NCBI GenBank assembly: GCA_965221815.1
Contig: OZ244915.1
Coordinates: 248,001-312,000 of the forward strand
Length of the DNA: 64,000 nucleotides
Reading direction: 5' to 3'
Source: JAPOXR01 sp965221815
GTDB taxonomy: Bacteria > Pseudomonadota > Alphaproteobacteria > Rhodobacterales > Rhodobacteraceae
Both the position numbers and the translations under genes were made by a program. Positions 9,068 through 17,888 of this stretch are shown here, in pieces (positions within the stretch are counted from its first letter, which is position 1; every line of letters begins with the position of its first letter). The notes under the pieces are model-generated. The model saw only the letters and a program-made list of their open reading frames with translations, did no database searches and had not been told where the DNA came from.

Positions 9068-9859
9068 ATGTATGATTTTCTGGTTGAGCGGCCGACGTCC
9101 ATTTCACAAGCGGTGGCGGCGCTCAGAGATGACGATACGCAAGTGATTGCTGGTGGTCAGACCCTGATCCCGACAATGAAAAACCGCCTGGCGGGGGCAT
9201 CGAAGCTTGTATCGGTGACCAAGGTTGAAGAAATGCTGGTCTTCGCAGCAGAAGGCGACGTATTGAGGATCGGTGCTTCGACCAAGCATGGCCGGGTCGC
9301 GCAACTTCAGGATTCGGGTGAATTCCCGGCACTGGGCTATCTTGCCGCCAATATTGGAGATCCAGCGGTACGAAACCGTGGGACGATAGGGGGAAGCCTC
9401 GCCAATAATGATCCGGCGGCCTGCTATCCTGCAGCGGTTTTGGCCAGTCATGCGACAATCGTGACAGATTCCAGATCGATTGCAGCTGATGATTTTTTTA
9501 CCGGCATGTTTGACACGGATTTGCGTGAGGATGAACTCATCGTGGAAGTTCAATTTCCCATTCCGCAACGCGCTGCCTATGTGAAGTTTGAGCAACCCGC
9601 GTCTCGCTTTGCTCTGGTGGGAGTCTTCGTTGCCCAGAATGCAGGCAGGGTCCGGGTCGCCATTACCGGTGCCTCTGATGGTGGAGTCTTTCGCTGGCGT
9701 CAGGCTGAGGAGGCATTGTCAGCGGATTTCAGCCCGGCTTCGGTGGCAGGCCTTCAGATGTCGGCAGAGGGTATGATTGCAGATATTCATGGATCGGCAA
9801 GATATCGTGCGCATCTGGTTCAAACCTTGACATCCCGTGCAGTCGCGGCCGCATCCTGA
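9068..9859 (+). CDS. molybdenum hydroxylase, FAD-binding medium subunit (CoxM-like)
   Basis: This 263-residue protein has the FAD-binding AGGQTLIPTMKNRLA and NIGDPAVRNRGTIGGSLANNDPAACYP segments of the CO dehydrogenase flavoprotein family. It accepts electrons from the small subunit. It follows the large-subunit gene by 47 nt with a GAGGAG ribosome-binding site. The length is slightly below the usual 280-290 residues but both FAD motifs are complete. The gap of 264 nt to the next gene shows no recognisable feature. Confidence 0.88.
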   Translation: MYDFLVERPTSISQAVAALRDDDTQVIAGGQTLIPTMKNRLAGASKLVSVTKVEEMLVFAAEGDVLRIGASTKHGRVAQLQDSGEFPALGYLAANIGDPAVRNRGTIGGSLANNDPAACYPAAVLASHATIVTDSRSIAADDFFTGMFDTDLREDELIVEVQFPIPQRAAYVKFEQPASRFALVGVFVAQNAGRVRVAITGASDGGVFRWRQAEEALSADFSPASVAGLQMSAEGMIADIHGSARYRAHLVQTLTSRAVAAAS

Positions 9860-10123
9860 GGCAGAGGCGCATAACAAGGTTTGCTTTTTCAGCGACTCAA
9901 TTCGGCATGCACGTTGCCTATCGTCGTTGGGTTGCTGGTGGAGGCGGACCACTGAAGGTGGGATTAGCTGAACCTATTCAGCAGTCCGGAACAGTTGTCG
10001 AGACTGATGCCGTACGACGAATGGACCTGACGAACTCTCAGCCCGTCGATCATGCCTGTGCTCTGTATCAAGAGCCATCACCCAGCAACGCCGAACAATT
10101 GTGATGTTGGTCGCACGCACGGC

Positions 10124-11086
10124 ATGACGTTCAATCAACCGCTCGGTGGCAATGACATGCCACGTTTTGCCGGACCGGCAACGATGATGAGATTGCCAAG
10201 TCACGACACGGCCGAAGGGCTTGATGCCTGTTTTCTCGGGATACCCCTCGATATCGGGACATCGAACCGGTCCGGAACACGGTTTGGTCCCCGCCAGATC
10301 CGCGCCGAGAGTTGCCTGTTGAGACCTTATGGAATGGGCAATGGACAGGCACCTTTTGATCGTCTGCAAGTGGCCGATATCGGTGATCTGGCCATCAATA
10401 CCTTCAATCTCGAAAAATCCTGTCAGATTATCACTGAAGGGCTCGGTGTCATATTGGAATGCGGGGTGATTCCGTTGATTCTGGGTGGTGACCACACGTT
10501 GACCTATCCCGTGCTACGGGCTGTTGCGGCAAGATATGGACCGGTGGGGCTGATCCATGTCGATGCGCATGCCGATACCTCAGACGCCATGTTCGGTGAG
10601 GCAGTGGCGCATGGGACACCTTTCCGCCGTGCGGTGGATGAAAGGCTGATCGATCCAAAAAGAACAGTTCAGATTGGTTTGCGCGGCACGGGTTACGCTG
10701 TTGATGACTTCGACTGGGGGTGCCGTCAGGGTTTCCAGGTTGTGCCGGCAGAGGAATGCTGGCACCAGAGTCTGACGCCACTCATGGATGATTTCCGGTC
10801 ACGGGTTGGAACACGTGACCCCGTCTATCTCTCGTTTGATATTGATGGTTTGGATCCGGCATTTGCCCCCGGAACGGGAACCGTTGAAATCGGGGGACTG
10901 ACAAGTATCCAGGCACTGGAAATTATCCGTGGCTGCCGCGGTCTTAATCTCGTTGGCGCCGATCTTGTCGAAGTTTCTCCACCCTATGATCCTTCCGGCA
11001 ATACAGCGCTGACAGCGGCCAATCTCCTTTTTGAGATGCTTTGCGTGTTGCCGGGGCGGGGTAAAAATAATGGGACCGAAATCTGA
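10124..11086 (+). CDS. ureohydrolase (agmatinase / guanidinobutyrase family)
   Basis: This 320-residue arginase-fold enzyme has all manganese-binding motifs: GGDHT, HVDAHADT and SFDIDGLDP. It hydrolyses a guanidino compound to urea plus an amine; the family includes agmatinase, guanidinobutyrase and guanidinopropionase, and the sequence alone does not separate them. The segment MPRFAGPATMMRLP is typical of the proteobacterial SpeB/GbuA group. I chose ATG 10124 over an in-frame ATG 72 nt upstream because the extra residues look non-coding. No strong ribosome-binding site is visible at either. It is co-oriented with the molybdenum hydroxylase genes. Confidence 0.85.
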   Translation: MTFNQPLGGNDMPRFAGPATMMRLPSHDTAEGLDACFLGIPLDIGTSNRSGTRFGPRQIRAESCLLRPYGMGNGQAPFDRLQVADIGDLAINTFNLEKSCQIITEGLGVILECGVIPLILGGDHTLTYPVLRAVAARYGPVGLIHVDAHADTSDAMFGEAVAHGTPFRRAVDERLIDPKRTVQIGLRGTGYAVDDFDWGCRQGFQVVPAEECWHQSLTPLMDDFRSRVGTRDPVYLSFDIDGLDPAFAPGTGTVEIGGLTSIQALEIIRGCRGLNLVGADLVEVSPPYDPSGNTALTAANLLFEMLCVLPGRGKNNGTEI

Positions 11087-11295
11087 TCGCGCCATCGGTC
11101 CCGGCATGGGATGATACGATATTGGCATCAACGGATCAGCCAGCAGTAAACGCGGTCGAGTATCTACGCTACTGGCCAGTACTCTCATCCTGTTTGTCGC
11201 CAAATCTCCAGGTTGTTTGACGTGCTACAGCCGAGACGGATCTCGTCAGGAGACGCTGTATTCGAGGGGGTTTTTTCGCCGGAGAAGCCTGGATC

Positions 11296-11991
11296 TCACG
11301 TGATCGGCGGGTAGGTTGGTGCTGACCATTTTGCCTCAGGATTCTCAATCATCAGGTCAATGAAAACAGGAATCAGGAATGCCATGATCTTGACACCATC
11401 GCGTATCTGTGCCCGATTGCGTCGAGAGTTTCTCGCTGCATTTCCGTGAATGATCTGGTTTCGCAGGACATAGAGACGGTCAAAGATAATGCAGAGAATC
11501 ATGATCGTGTCCTGCCGCTTGAAGGCAAAGGAGAAATGTCTGACACTTTGCTCAAGCTGGGATTTCCAATCAATCTCCGGATCGTTGAGCGAGTCCCAGA
11601 ATGGCCGATAGACGTATTTGTTCTTGATCAGAGTGTGGATTGAACCGGTCAAGCCATTCCATATCCAATCATAAAGGGTTTGGTGGTCATCCAATCCCCT
11701 GATCGTCACAAAAAAATCTGAAAATATATCCTTCTCCGAGCGTACGGTCCTGTCATGCTGCTCAACCGAGTAGATGGCGTTGAAGGATATCCAGTAATAG
11801 ACAAAAGCCTCGTCCCAGCATTCGTTGTCCAAGGCAGATTCGGCAGGCCTGAGCCAACTCAGAGAGCGGTGCAGGCGTACATTAAGATTGTCGTCAAGAC
11901 CATCTCTTGCAATCCGGTGTTTTCGGGTCAACGTTTTGGATGTCAGTGATTCCATTGTTTTTGTGTTATAAAACGTGTTGCCAGATTCCAC
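11296..11991 (-). CDS. HEPN-like domain protein of unknown function
   Basis: This 231-residue protein resembles the HEPN/Apea-like group: mostly helical, with WDEAFVYYWISFNAIYS in the first half and FDRLYVLRNQIIHGNAARNSR near the end. Residues 177-182 (RNQIIH) fit the R-x4-6-H motif that forms the RNase site of active HEPN proteins. An in-frame ATG 36 nt into the gene is an alternative start. No nucleotidyltransferase antitoxin (MNT) or other usual HEPN partner is adjacent, so it appears solitary. Its local sequence is less G+C-rich than the catabolic genes, which may indicate acquisition. Function is unassigned. Confidence 0.6.
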   Translation of the reverse strand: MESGNTFYNTKTMESLTSKTLTRKHRIARDGLDDNLNVRLHRSLSWLRPAESALDNECWDEAFVYYWISFNAIYSVEQHDRTVRSEKDIFSDFFVTIRGLDDHQTLYDWIWNGLTGSIHTLIKNKYVYRPFWDSLNDPEIDWKSQLEQSVRHFSFAFKRQDTIMILCIIFDRLYVLRNQIIHGNAARNSRRNRAQIRDGVKIMAFLIPVFIDLMIENPEAKWSAPTYPPIT

Positions 11992-12301
11992 TCTGGATGT
12001 TGACCCTATGGAGCATGGCAGTCACAATTCAGGCCCCGCCCTTCGATCACAAGTGATAGATGTGCGTCATCGGATTCATGGTCCGAGAAACCGGTTTCTG
12101 TCAGTCGTGCGATGAAGATTTAGGGTCTTCCTGCCTGCCAGTCAAACGCATCTTGACGCACGGAATCGGTTCTCCAACGTCAATGACGATCATATTACTG
12201 ACGCGTGATGTGACGGCTTCCTGGCGTGTTGTAAAGGCACATCATCATGACAGTGGCTTCGGTCAGAATGCCCGGAATCTTGGCCACGCCAGACACGGCA
12301 G
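11992..12301. other. 310-nt intergenic region, nothing recognised
   Basis: This lies between the start of the HEPN-like gene and the end of the amidotransferase-phosphatase gene, both on the minus strand. No coding signature, repeat or clear terminator was found. It should contain the promoter of the HEPN-like gene. Confidence 0.35.
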
Positions 12302-13813
12302 CTATGTCTCAAGCACTGCCCGGGATATCGCGCGGAGATCGTGAAACACTCCCGGAGTCGCCACGACAACTTTACCACCGCTCTCAAGCATGGACGGGCA
12401 GTCGAATTCGTGTGCGATTGCTCCTGCTTCCTCTGCCAATAATATGCCTGCCAGACAATCCCACGACCCCATATTGCCTTCAATATAACCAAGGTAGCGA
12501 CCGCAGGATACATAGGCCAGGCCCAATGCCCCGGAACCACTACGCACGAACATGGAATCCCTCTCCATGAGCAGACGAATCATGGTCGGCACAGGATTGG
12601 TTTCGCAATCATGGGAGGTTCCAACACCCATCAAGCCGTGAGACAGTTCCCGACTGGCACAAACCTGGATTGCCTTGCCGTTAAGAAATGCGCCACTTTC
12701 GCGTTGACACAGAAAATGTTCATTGTTGACCGGGTCAAGCAGCGAGCCGATGACGGGGCGCCCATTTTGCACACAGGCAATGGATACCGACCAGGCGGGA
12801 ATTCCGCGAACGAAATTGGATGTGCCATCAATCGGATCAATGACCCAATCAAAACCGGATGTTCCCGGTTGAGTTGCGTATTCTTCGCCGATAATTCCGT
12901 CATCCGGAAACGACTCATTGATTTCACGGCGAATGAGAGTCTCGACATCACGATCGGCATTCGAGACCAAATCCTGGACTCCCTTGCTCTCAACCGTGAG
13001 CTGAGAGACATCACGAAAGAATTCCATTGCCAGACGCCCCGCCTTCACTGTCACATGTTCCGCGAAACGGGCGCGGTTCTCGGTTTCGCCTGATGGGTTT
13101 GCCGCGTTTCCCGCATAGTGGAAGAACGCGTCAAGACAGCTGGAAAACACGGTCATGTCAGAGCCGGATTCAATCGATTTCCGTGCTGTTGCGACGCCGG
13201 TTTCGAGTTCTCCCTGCATCGACTCAACCAGCGCCGTGATGAAATCTTCTGACATTTCAGGGTGATATTGCGTGGTAAAGATAGTCTTGCCGATCGCCAT
13301 CGCGGCGATCGGGCAGCGTGCATTGGTGCCGACTACGCGCGCACCACACGGGAGTCGGACAACCTGTTCACGGTGTGCGGAATAGAGGCGGATGGAACTC
13401 CCGGGTGCAGGCAGCCACGACTCGTTGCGGACAATTTCGGTGACTTCGGTCCCAGCCGACCAGCCAAAAGGATTGGCGGCAACTTCACCCCCGAGTGCCT
13501 TGGCGATGGCCTGATGACCAAAACAGCAACCAAAAAGGGGGGTCTGCTGCGTGTGAGCTTCACGAATAACGGTGAACAGACGTTCAAGCCAGGGATATTG
13601 TGCGTTAACCGAACAGGAACTCCCTGTAATGATGACACCATCATGCTCAAGGATCGAGGCAGGAATGTCATTGTCATGCACAGCGATGACGGTGAATTTC
13701 CAGGCATCGCTGGCAAGCCGAAGCAGATCCATAAATCGGACCGAATCATCAGGAAATCCGGCCACCGAGTCAGTCTTCCGGTCAGTCGCGAGCAGTATGG
13801 CAATCGATTTCAT
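12302..13813 (-). CDS. fusion of class I glutamine amidotransferase and inositol-monophosphatase-like domains
   Basis: This 503-residue protein joins two enzymes. Residues 1 to about 190 are a class I glutamine amidotransferase: nucleophile Cys97 in FGCCFGHQ and His184/Glu186 in YHPEMSED complete the triad. Residues about 235-503 are an inositol monophosphatase/CysQ-type phosphatase with GEEY, DPIDGTSNF and GSWDCLAG metal-binding motifs. Both active sites look intact, so a bifunctional enzyme is likely. The start is ATG 13813, chosen because MKSIAILLAT begins the fold. A double SnoaL-like gene lies 48 nt upstream on the same strand, probably in the same operon. The amide acceptor and phosphorylated substrate are unknown. 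Confidence 0.8.
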   Translation of the reverse strand: MKSIAILLATDRKTDSVAGFPDDSVRFMDLLRLASDAWKFTVIAVHDNDIPASILEHDGVIITGSSCSVNAQYPWLERLFTVIREAHTQQTPLFGCCFGHQAIAKALGGEVAANPFGWSAGTEVTEIVRNESWLPAPGSSIRLYSAHREQVVRLPCGARVVGTNARCPIAAMAIGKTIFTTQYHPEMSEDFITALVESMQGELETGVATARKSIESGSDMTVFSSCLDAFFHYAGNAANPSGETENRARFAEHVTVKAGRLAMEFFRDVSQLTVESKGVQDLVSNADRDVETLIRREINESFPDDGIIGEEYATQPGTSGFDWVIDPIDGTSNFVRGIPAWSVSIACVQNGRPVIGSLLDPVNNEHFLCQRESGAFLNGKAIQVCASRELSHGLMGVGTSHDCETNPVPTMIRLLMERDSMFVRSGSGALGLAYVSCGRYLGYIEGNMGSWDCLAGILLAEEAGAIAHEFDCPSMLESGGKVVVATPGVFHDLRAISRAVLET

Positions 13814-13861
13814 CGGTGATTCTTTCTGTGTGATGCCGGTATCGACATCCATATGGCATGT

Positions 13862-14857
13862 TTATGTTGATTCGTCGTTTTCAGCGAAGAGGTCAGAACC
13901 CATCTGCCGCAGCAGGTCGCCGTAATCAAGAAATACCCAGTTTTCGAGAATCTTCCCGCGGTGACAGCGGTAAAAATCCATCACCCGAAGCGTCAGTTGG
14001 CGACCGGTGGCGGCGACCCCGAGATAGGATCCCTTGTGAGTCATGGTCATTGATGGCCAACCGGAAGCGGCGGCGTATGCGCCGTCACCAATTCGACAAT
14101 AATGGTGGCCACCCACGCGATCCGGAAACGCCTCAAGGAATGAACGGCGATGGTCTTTGACAAAACCTGACCAGCGATAATTGGAGCCGATGCCGCCAGG
14201 GCCATACCATAACATGTCATCATGCCAATGGCCGTCCTCACCGGTCTGCTGATGAGAAGAAAAAGTCCCGGGATCAAAACTGTGGAGATCATCGAACATC
14301 GCCTCGACCCGGTCAAGAGACGTCTGCCCTTCACGCGGACGATTCGGTAATATACCGTCATGTGATGCAGGTGCCGGAAACAGCATCTCGGTGCCCAGAT
14401 CATGCGGGAGTCGACTGCAGCCCGCCTGTCGCATGAGATCAGGAAAATCGACAATGATCTTGGCTTCGGCAATTTTTCCTCGTGCAATACGGTAGAATTC
14501 TCCGGAGCGAAGGAAGACGAGTCGCTCGCAGGCCGGAATGCCAAACAGGTCAGCAGAAAAATTACCAACATAATGACCGGTGGAGGCCAGCCAATATCCG
14601 CCAGTCGTCCGCCGGTTTTCTCCCGAAATAAAAATGTCATCCCGACGTCTGACTGAATGGAGAGAGGCACATAAAGGCGCAAGGAACTGATCAAGAAAGG
14701 CGTCTGATCCGTTGAGATGATTGACGGGATGCGCGATATCCCAGATCGAGTCTTCATGTGCCAGATTAGCGATTCGCTGTCGCTGTGTTGCCGGATCGCT
14801 ACGCATCAGATCGGCCAGTTGGTGGCGAATCAGATGTGCGGTCTCATGAATATTCAT
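13862..14857 (-). CDS. tandem SnoaL-like (ester cyclase / NTF2-fold) protein
   Basis: This 331-residue protein contains two SnoaL/NTF2-like repeats. The first (about residues 30-145) includes IWDIAHPVNHLNG and ends FYRIARGKIAEAKIIVDFPDLMRQAG. The second (about 180-325) includes MLWYGPGGIGSNYRWSGF and ends FYRCHRGKILENWVFLDYGDLLRQMG. The matching ends (FYR..RGKI.E....D..DL.RQ.G) show an internal duplication. SnoaL-fold proteins act as cyclases, isomerases or hydrolases on small ligands. It is probably co-transcribed with the downstream amidotransferase-phosphatase fusion. No pathway can be named. Confidence 0.75.
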   Translation of the reverse strand: MNIHETAHLIRHQLADLMRSDPATQRQRIANLAHEDSIWDIAHPVNHLNGSDAFLDQFLAPLCASLHSVRRRDDIFISGENRRTTGGYWLASTGHYVGNFSADLFGIPACERLVFLRSGEFYRIARGKIAEAKIIVDFPDLMRQAGCSRLPHDLGTEMLFPAPASHDGILPNRPREGQTSLDRVEAMFDDLHSFDPGTFSSHQQTGEDGHWHDDMLWYGPGGIGSNYRWSGFVKDHRRSFLEAFPDRVGGHHYCRIGDGAYAAASGWPSMTMTHKGSYLGVAATGRQLTLRVMDFYRCHRGKILENWVFLDYGDLLRQMGSDLFAENDEST

Positions 14858-15064
14858 GGCCGAATTCCCACATTCTGGGAAAGCAACAATCCTGACTTCG
14901 GCAACCAGGCCCAGCTATCTGACATTGATTGGTCCATTGCTGGCCCCGGATATTCTTTGTGGTCGTGCGGCCTATACCGCTTCCACCTTTGATCACAAAA
15001 ATAGTGTCTCCGATCCTTGCCATAATTCTTGCCGGGTAGCAGGGCAAGATCATGGGCGAATGGA

Positions 15065-15085
15065 GGGTGCGGCTCAGATTTGTGG
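15065..15085. repeat. IS left terminal inverted repeat
   Basis: A 21-bp terminal repeat beginning GGGTGCGGCTC and ending TTTGTGG, identical to the reverse complement of 16791-16811. It abuts the transposase stop codon region at 15087. Confidence 0.93.
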
Positions 15086-15086
15086 C

Positions 15087-16622
15087 TCATGCTGCAGCGC
15101 GCCAGTGGAAGAAGTCGGCGACCCGGTTGTTCATCTGGCAGCACCGGATAGCCATGATTGCGTTGGCGCCGTCAACGGACCAGCGGCTGCCGCTTTTTTT
15201 GAGTCGATCGACTACAACGGTCTGGCAGCCGCCTTCGACGAGGCCGCTGCCGCAGGGGAGACCCTGCCGTGTATAGACATCGTAGCGCATGCGGTGCAGG
15301 TTGGGTCTGCAATAATTCACGAACGCCCTGATCGCGGGTGAGCTCTTGGCCAGTGTGGCAAGCGCCGCGAGGACCCGGGCTGCCTCACCGGCCTTGATCC
15401 GGGCCTTGATCCGGGCCTTGATCCGGTCGAAAGTGGTCTGACGACGCACGGGGTCTTCCAACGTCTCCTTCAGGGCCTCCTGAAGCCTTTCCAGGACATG
15501 GAACAGATCGAGCACGAAGGTCAGGTGCATGCCGGCGAAGACCGTGCGCATCGTCTTTTCGATCCAGGCGGCGCCATCGGACAGGATCACCGCCTCCGCG
15601 CTGTCCAGCACACCGCGCCGCTGCGCCTCCCGCCTCACGCGGGCGGCAAACTCGGACATCCCACCGGTGGTGGGAGCCCGGGCGCTGTCGATCACTGATG
15701 ATTGGGTGATACTCCCGGCAACGGCCTTGATCCGGCCCTTGGGGTCAGGCGCCACTTCACAGATGCGCAGCAGCTTGGCTTCGCGCGTCCGGGCTGTGCC
15801 ATCCGCCTGTTTGCCGGCGCGCCCGGCAAGTTCGGCAGGCCGGATCGGCACGCCGGTCCCGTCAGCCGCCACCACCGGCCGGGTGGGAATCACCGCCGCC
15901 GGGGGGACATCCCTGCGCTCAAACGCGACCACTTCCCTGCCCAGCGCGCGGGCCAGCCTGTCAAACCGGGACCGGCTGACCCGGGTCCCGCTCAGCTCTT
16001 CAAGGAGCGTCACGGCGCGGCGACTGCCGACCTCCGCAGCGGCGGCCATGACCATCCGCTCGTAGCCCGGTGTTGTTGTCCGCCCCTCAAGACGCAACGC
16101 GGCGTCCAGCGGGAAGAGGCCGGTGCGACAGGCCGAACAGCGGTAATGCCGCCGCGCCACCGTCACCTTGCCCAGGCGGGTCATATAGGTCTTGGGACGT
16201 TTGTCTCCCCAGCGCGCCATACGGCCCCCGCAATGGGGGCAGTGCGGGGGATCAAGGGCGTCATCCCGGGCTTCAAGCAGCAGTCGCAATTGGGCCGCTG
16301 CCGCTACCAGCGCATCACCGCGCAGGGCGGTCTCGACGGCATCCAGATCAACCACTGTCGCGGCCAGTTCCTTCTCGAGCCGTGGCAGGAGATCAGGGGA
16401 CCGCGCCGCGGACCCCTCATGCCCTGGCAACTCCGTCGTCGCCATGCGGCGGCAGATCACCGTTCCATCGAAAATCCGGTATTCGAGGAAACCGTCCCCA
16501 TCCTGGCGGATCATCGGTCGGTTCAGCGCGGCCTCCGCGGCCGACAGACTCCGCAAATACGCGACCACCTCTGGATGCCTGAACTCCTGCTTTTTGTCCC
16601 GCTCTTTATCTTGAACTGCCAT
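15087..16622 (-). CDS. ISKra4-family transposase
   Basis: This 511-residue transposase has an N-terminal zinc-ribbon pair (CPHCGGRM then CSACRTGLFP), followed by the DDE domain with VVAADGTGVP, VILSDGAAWI and FHVLERLQEAL, and a C-terminal CGSGLVEGG...VVVDRLKKSGSRWS block characteristic of ISKra4 relatives. No frameshift is present. Near residues 398-410 the sequence IKARIKARIKAG is encoded by three exact tandem copies of a 12-bp unit (15391-15426), probably slippage expansion. The protein cuts and inserts the element through the 21-bp ends described above. Confidence 0.93.
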   Translation of the reverse strand: MAVQDKERDKKQEFRHPEVVAYLRSLSAAEAALNRPMIRQDGDGFLEYRIFDGTVICRRMATTELPGHEGSAARSPDLLPRLEKELAATVVDLDAVETALRGDALVAAAAQLRLLLEARDDALDPPHCPHCGGRMARWGDKRPKTYMTRLGKVTVARRHYRCSACRTGLFPLDAALRLEGRTTTPGYERMVMAAAAEVGSRRAVTLLEELSGTRVSRSRFDRLARALGREVVAFERRDVPPAAVIPTRPVVAADGTGVPIRPAELAGRAGKQADGTARTREAKLLRICEVAPDPKGRIKAVAGSITQSSVIDSARAPTTGGMSEFAARVRREAQRRGVLDSAEAVILSDGAAWIEKTMRTVFAGMHLTFVLDLFHVLERLQEALKETLEDPVRRQTTFDRIKARIKARIKAGEAARVLAALATLAKSSPAIRAFVNYCRPNLHRMRYDVYTRQGLPCGSGLVEGGCQTVVVDRLKKSGSRWSVDGANAIMAIRCCQMNNRVADFFHWRAAA

Positions 16623-16790
16623 CTGCCTGTGTCTCCTGACTGCCCTGTCGCCAAACCCAACCGGAGCCGTGATGCCGACTCTCCGTGTTCCTGTGGGCGG
16701 AAATGGACATAGATCGATACAGAGACCGATACAAACCCGCTCCGACGGGCGCTGTCCGGATGTCAGGAAAAAGATCAGTCAGAGCGTGTC

Positions 16791-16811
16791 CCACAAATCT
16801 GAGCCGCACCC
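16791..16811. repeat. IS right terminal inverted repeat
   Basis: Reverse complement of 15065-15085 over all 21 positions, followed directly by the right copy of the 9-bp target duplication GCGAATGGA (16812-16820). Confidence 0.93.
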
Positions 16812-16957
16812 GCGAATGGAACATTTGTGCACATCTATTCTGATGAATGAGGGAATCTGTGAATCAGCGTACGGGCCACATCGCCTTGTCGCCGACCATG
16901 CCTCTCGGAAATGCAAATGGTGTGAAGAAAGCTGACATCCGACAGGTCTGATAAATG

Positions 16958-17428
16958 TCACGAATCGCTGCCTGCGAGCCAGGGAACAAGGGCTTTCTTC
17001 GGATCGCCGAATTCGGCGATCGATGTAAACCAAAACTGCTCCCAGCCAGTTTCCGGGAGACCGGAGAACAACATCAGGTTGAGTGGGTAGGTTTCGCTGT
17101 CTGTGCACCGACGAAAGTCATCGCGATAGAGGAAGACAGCCTTGCCCCAGGCAATCGCCATGCCAAGTTCAACCATGACCCCTTCATCCGGTGGACAGCC
17201 ATTGACGACTGCAAAGATACCGTCTGATTCACGTACATCTGTCAGGTCTGCCTGGCCGACCCGATAAGCCCAACCCGTTTGCGAAAAGTCGATCTGGTTG
17301 TTGCGGGCGAATGGTTCCCAAACCTTGGCGCCAAGCGATTCGAGGGCGCGCTTGATATCTTGCAGAGGTCCAGCCTTCTGCTGTGCGGAGAATCCATACG
17401 GGTTGGCGAGATACAGTTTTTTCTTCAT
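16958..17428 (-). CDS. nucleoside 2-deoxyribosyltransferase-like protein
   Basis: This 156-residue protein begins MKKKLYLANPYGFS and contains DLTDVRESDGIFAVVNGCPPDEGVMVELGMAIAWGKAVFLYRDD, the pattern of the nucleoside 2-deoxyribosyltransferase/DUF4406-like fold (D..DI..sD......G...D.GT..E.G.A...gK.v). The Glu of VELG is the usual nucleophile. The start is ATG 17428, preceded by AAGGACGACAGG; a longer reading starting at 17500 adds 24 unlikely residues. Family members exchange bases between deoxynucleosides or hydrolyse nucleotides. No pathway partner is adjacent. Confidence 0.78.
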   Translation of the reverse strand: MKKKLYLANPYGFSAQQKAGPLQDIKRALESLGAKVWEPFARNNQIDFSQTGWAYRVGQADLTDVRESDGIFAVVNGCPPDEGVMVELGMAIAWGKAVFLYRDDFRRCTDSETYPLNLMLFSGLPETGWEQFWFTSIAEFGDPKKALVPWLAGSDS

Positions 17429-17888
17429 CCTGTCGTCCTTGAAATCCGCAGCGGATGCGCAGAAGGATATCCATATGACGGTCTCCTGTGCCGCCGACAA
17501 GGCGTATCGACCTTTTCATGACGCTTCAACTGAACTTATTTGGCAAGATGGCGTCTGGATGATGTCAAAGTCCGGCGGGGTGCAGGCGGCACGACTTGGG
17601 CAACCACAATTTATGATGTGGAAACTGTAGGTTTTGCCACCCAGGGCAATCAATTTCGGAGACAAACGATTTGCGACAAAGGCGCAACACCAAATTGCGT
17701 TCGATGCCGGTTGCAGACAATTGGTGAAACTTGTCAAAGAAACTATTTTGGTGGCTGATAAAGACCCGTTGACAGAATACAACATGATGCGTTTTATTGA
17801 AAGATTGGTGCAACATAATGCGGCATGTCAATTTATCTCTTTATAGGCCTCCTATTTTACGCACATATGCTGAGAGAAGGCGGACAAA
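17429..17888. other. 460-nt intergenic region, no supported gene
   Basis: This is a comparatively AT-rich interval between divergent genes. A 70-codon plus-strand frame at 17634-17846 reads plausibly in its second half, but it has no clear ribosome-binding site or family match and is not called. The region should contain promoters for the deoxyribosyltransferase-like gene and for the GNAT gene. Confidence 0.35.

Larger units (their letters stand above)
15065..16811. mobile_element. intact ISKra4-family insertion sequence
   Basis: The element is 1747 bp, bounded by perfect 21-bp inverted repeats (15065-15085 and 16791-16811, both beginning GGGTGCGG read inward). It is flanked by a 9-bp direct duplication GCGAATGGA at 15056-15064 and 16812-16820. 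It carries one full-length transposase gene on the minus strand. Perfect ends and an exact target duplication indicate a recent, possibly still active insertion. Its G+C content is higher than the surrounding DNA. Removing the IS and one duplication copy rejoins sequence with no recognisable gene, so it landed in intergenic DNA. Confidence 0.93.

Noticed and set aside
6148..9859. Aerobic carbon monoxide dehydrogenase (coxSLM form I)
   Set aside because: The active-site loop is AYRGAGR, not AYXCSFR, so the copper ligand for CO oxidation is missing.
15391..15426. Iteron-like triple 12-bp repeat
   Set aside because: It lies inside the transposase coding sequence and only expands IKAR units; slippage is enough to explain it.
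17634..17846. 70-codon plus-strand open frame
   Set aside because: Partly plausible composition, but no ribosome-binding site, no family, and it lies in a promoter-containing interval.
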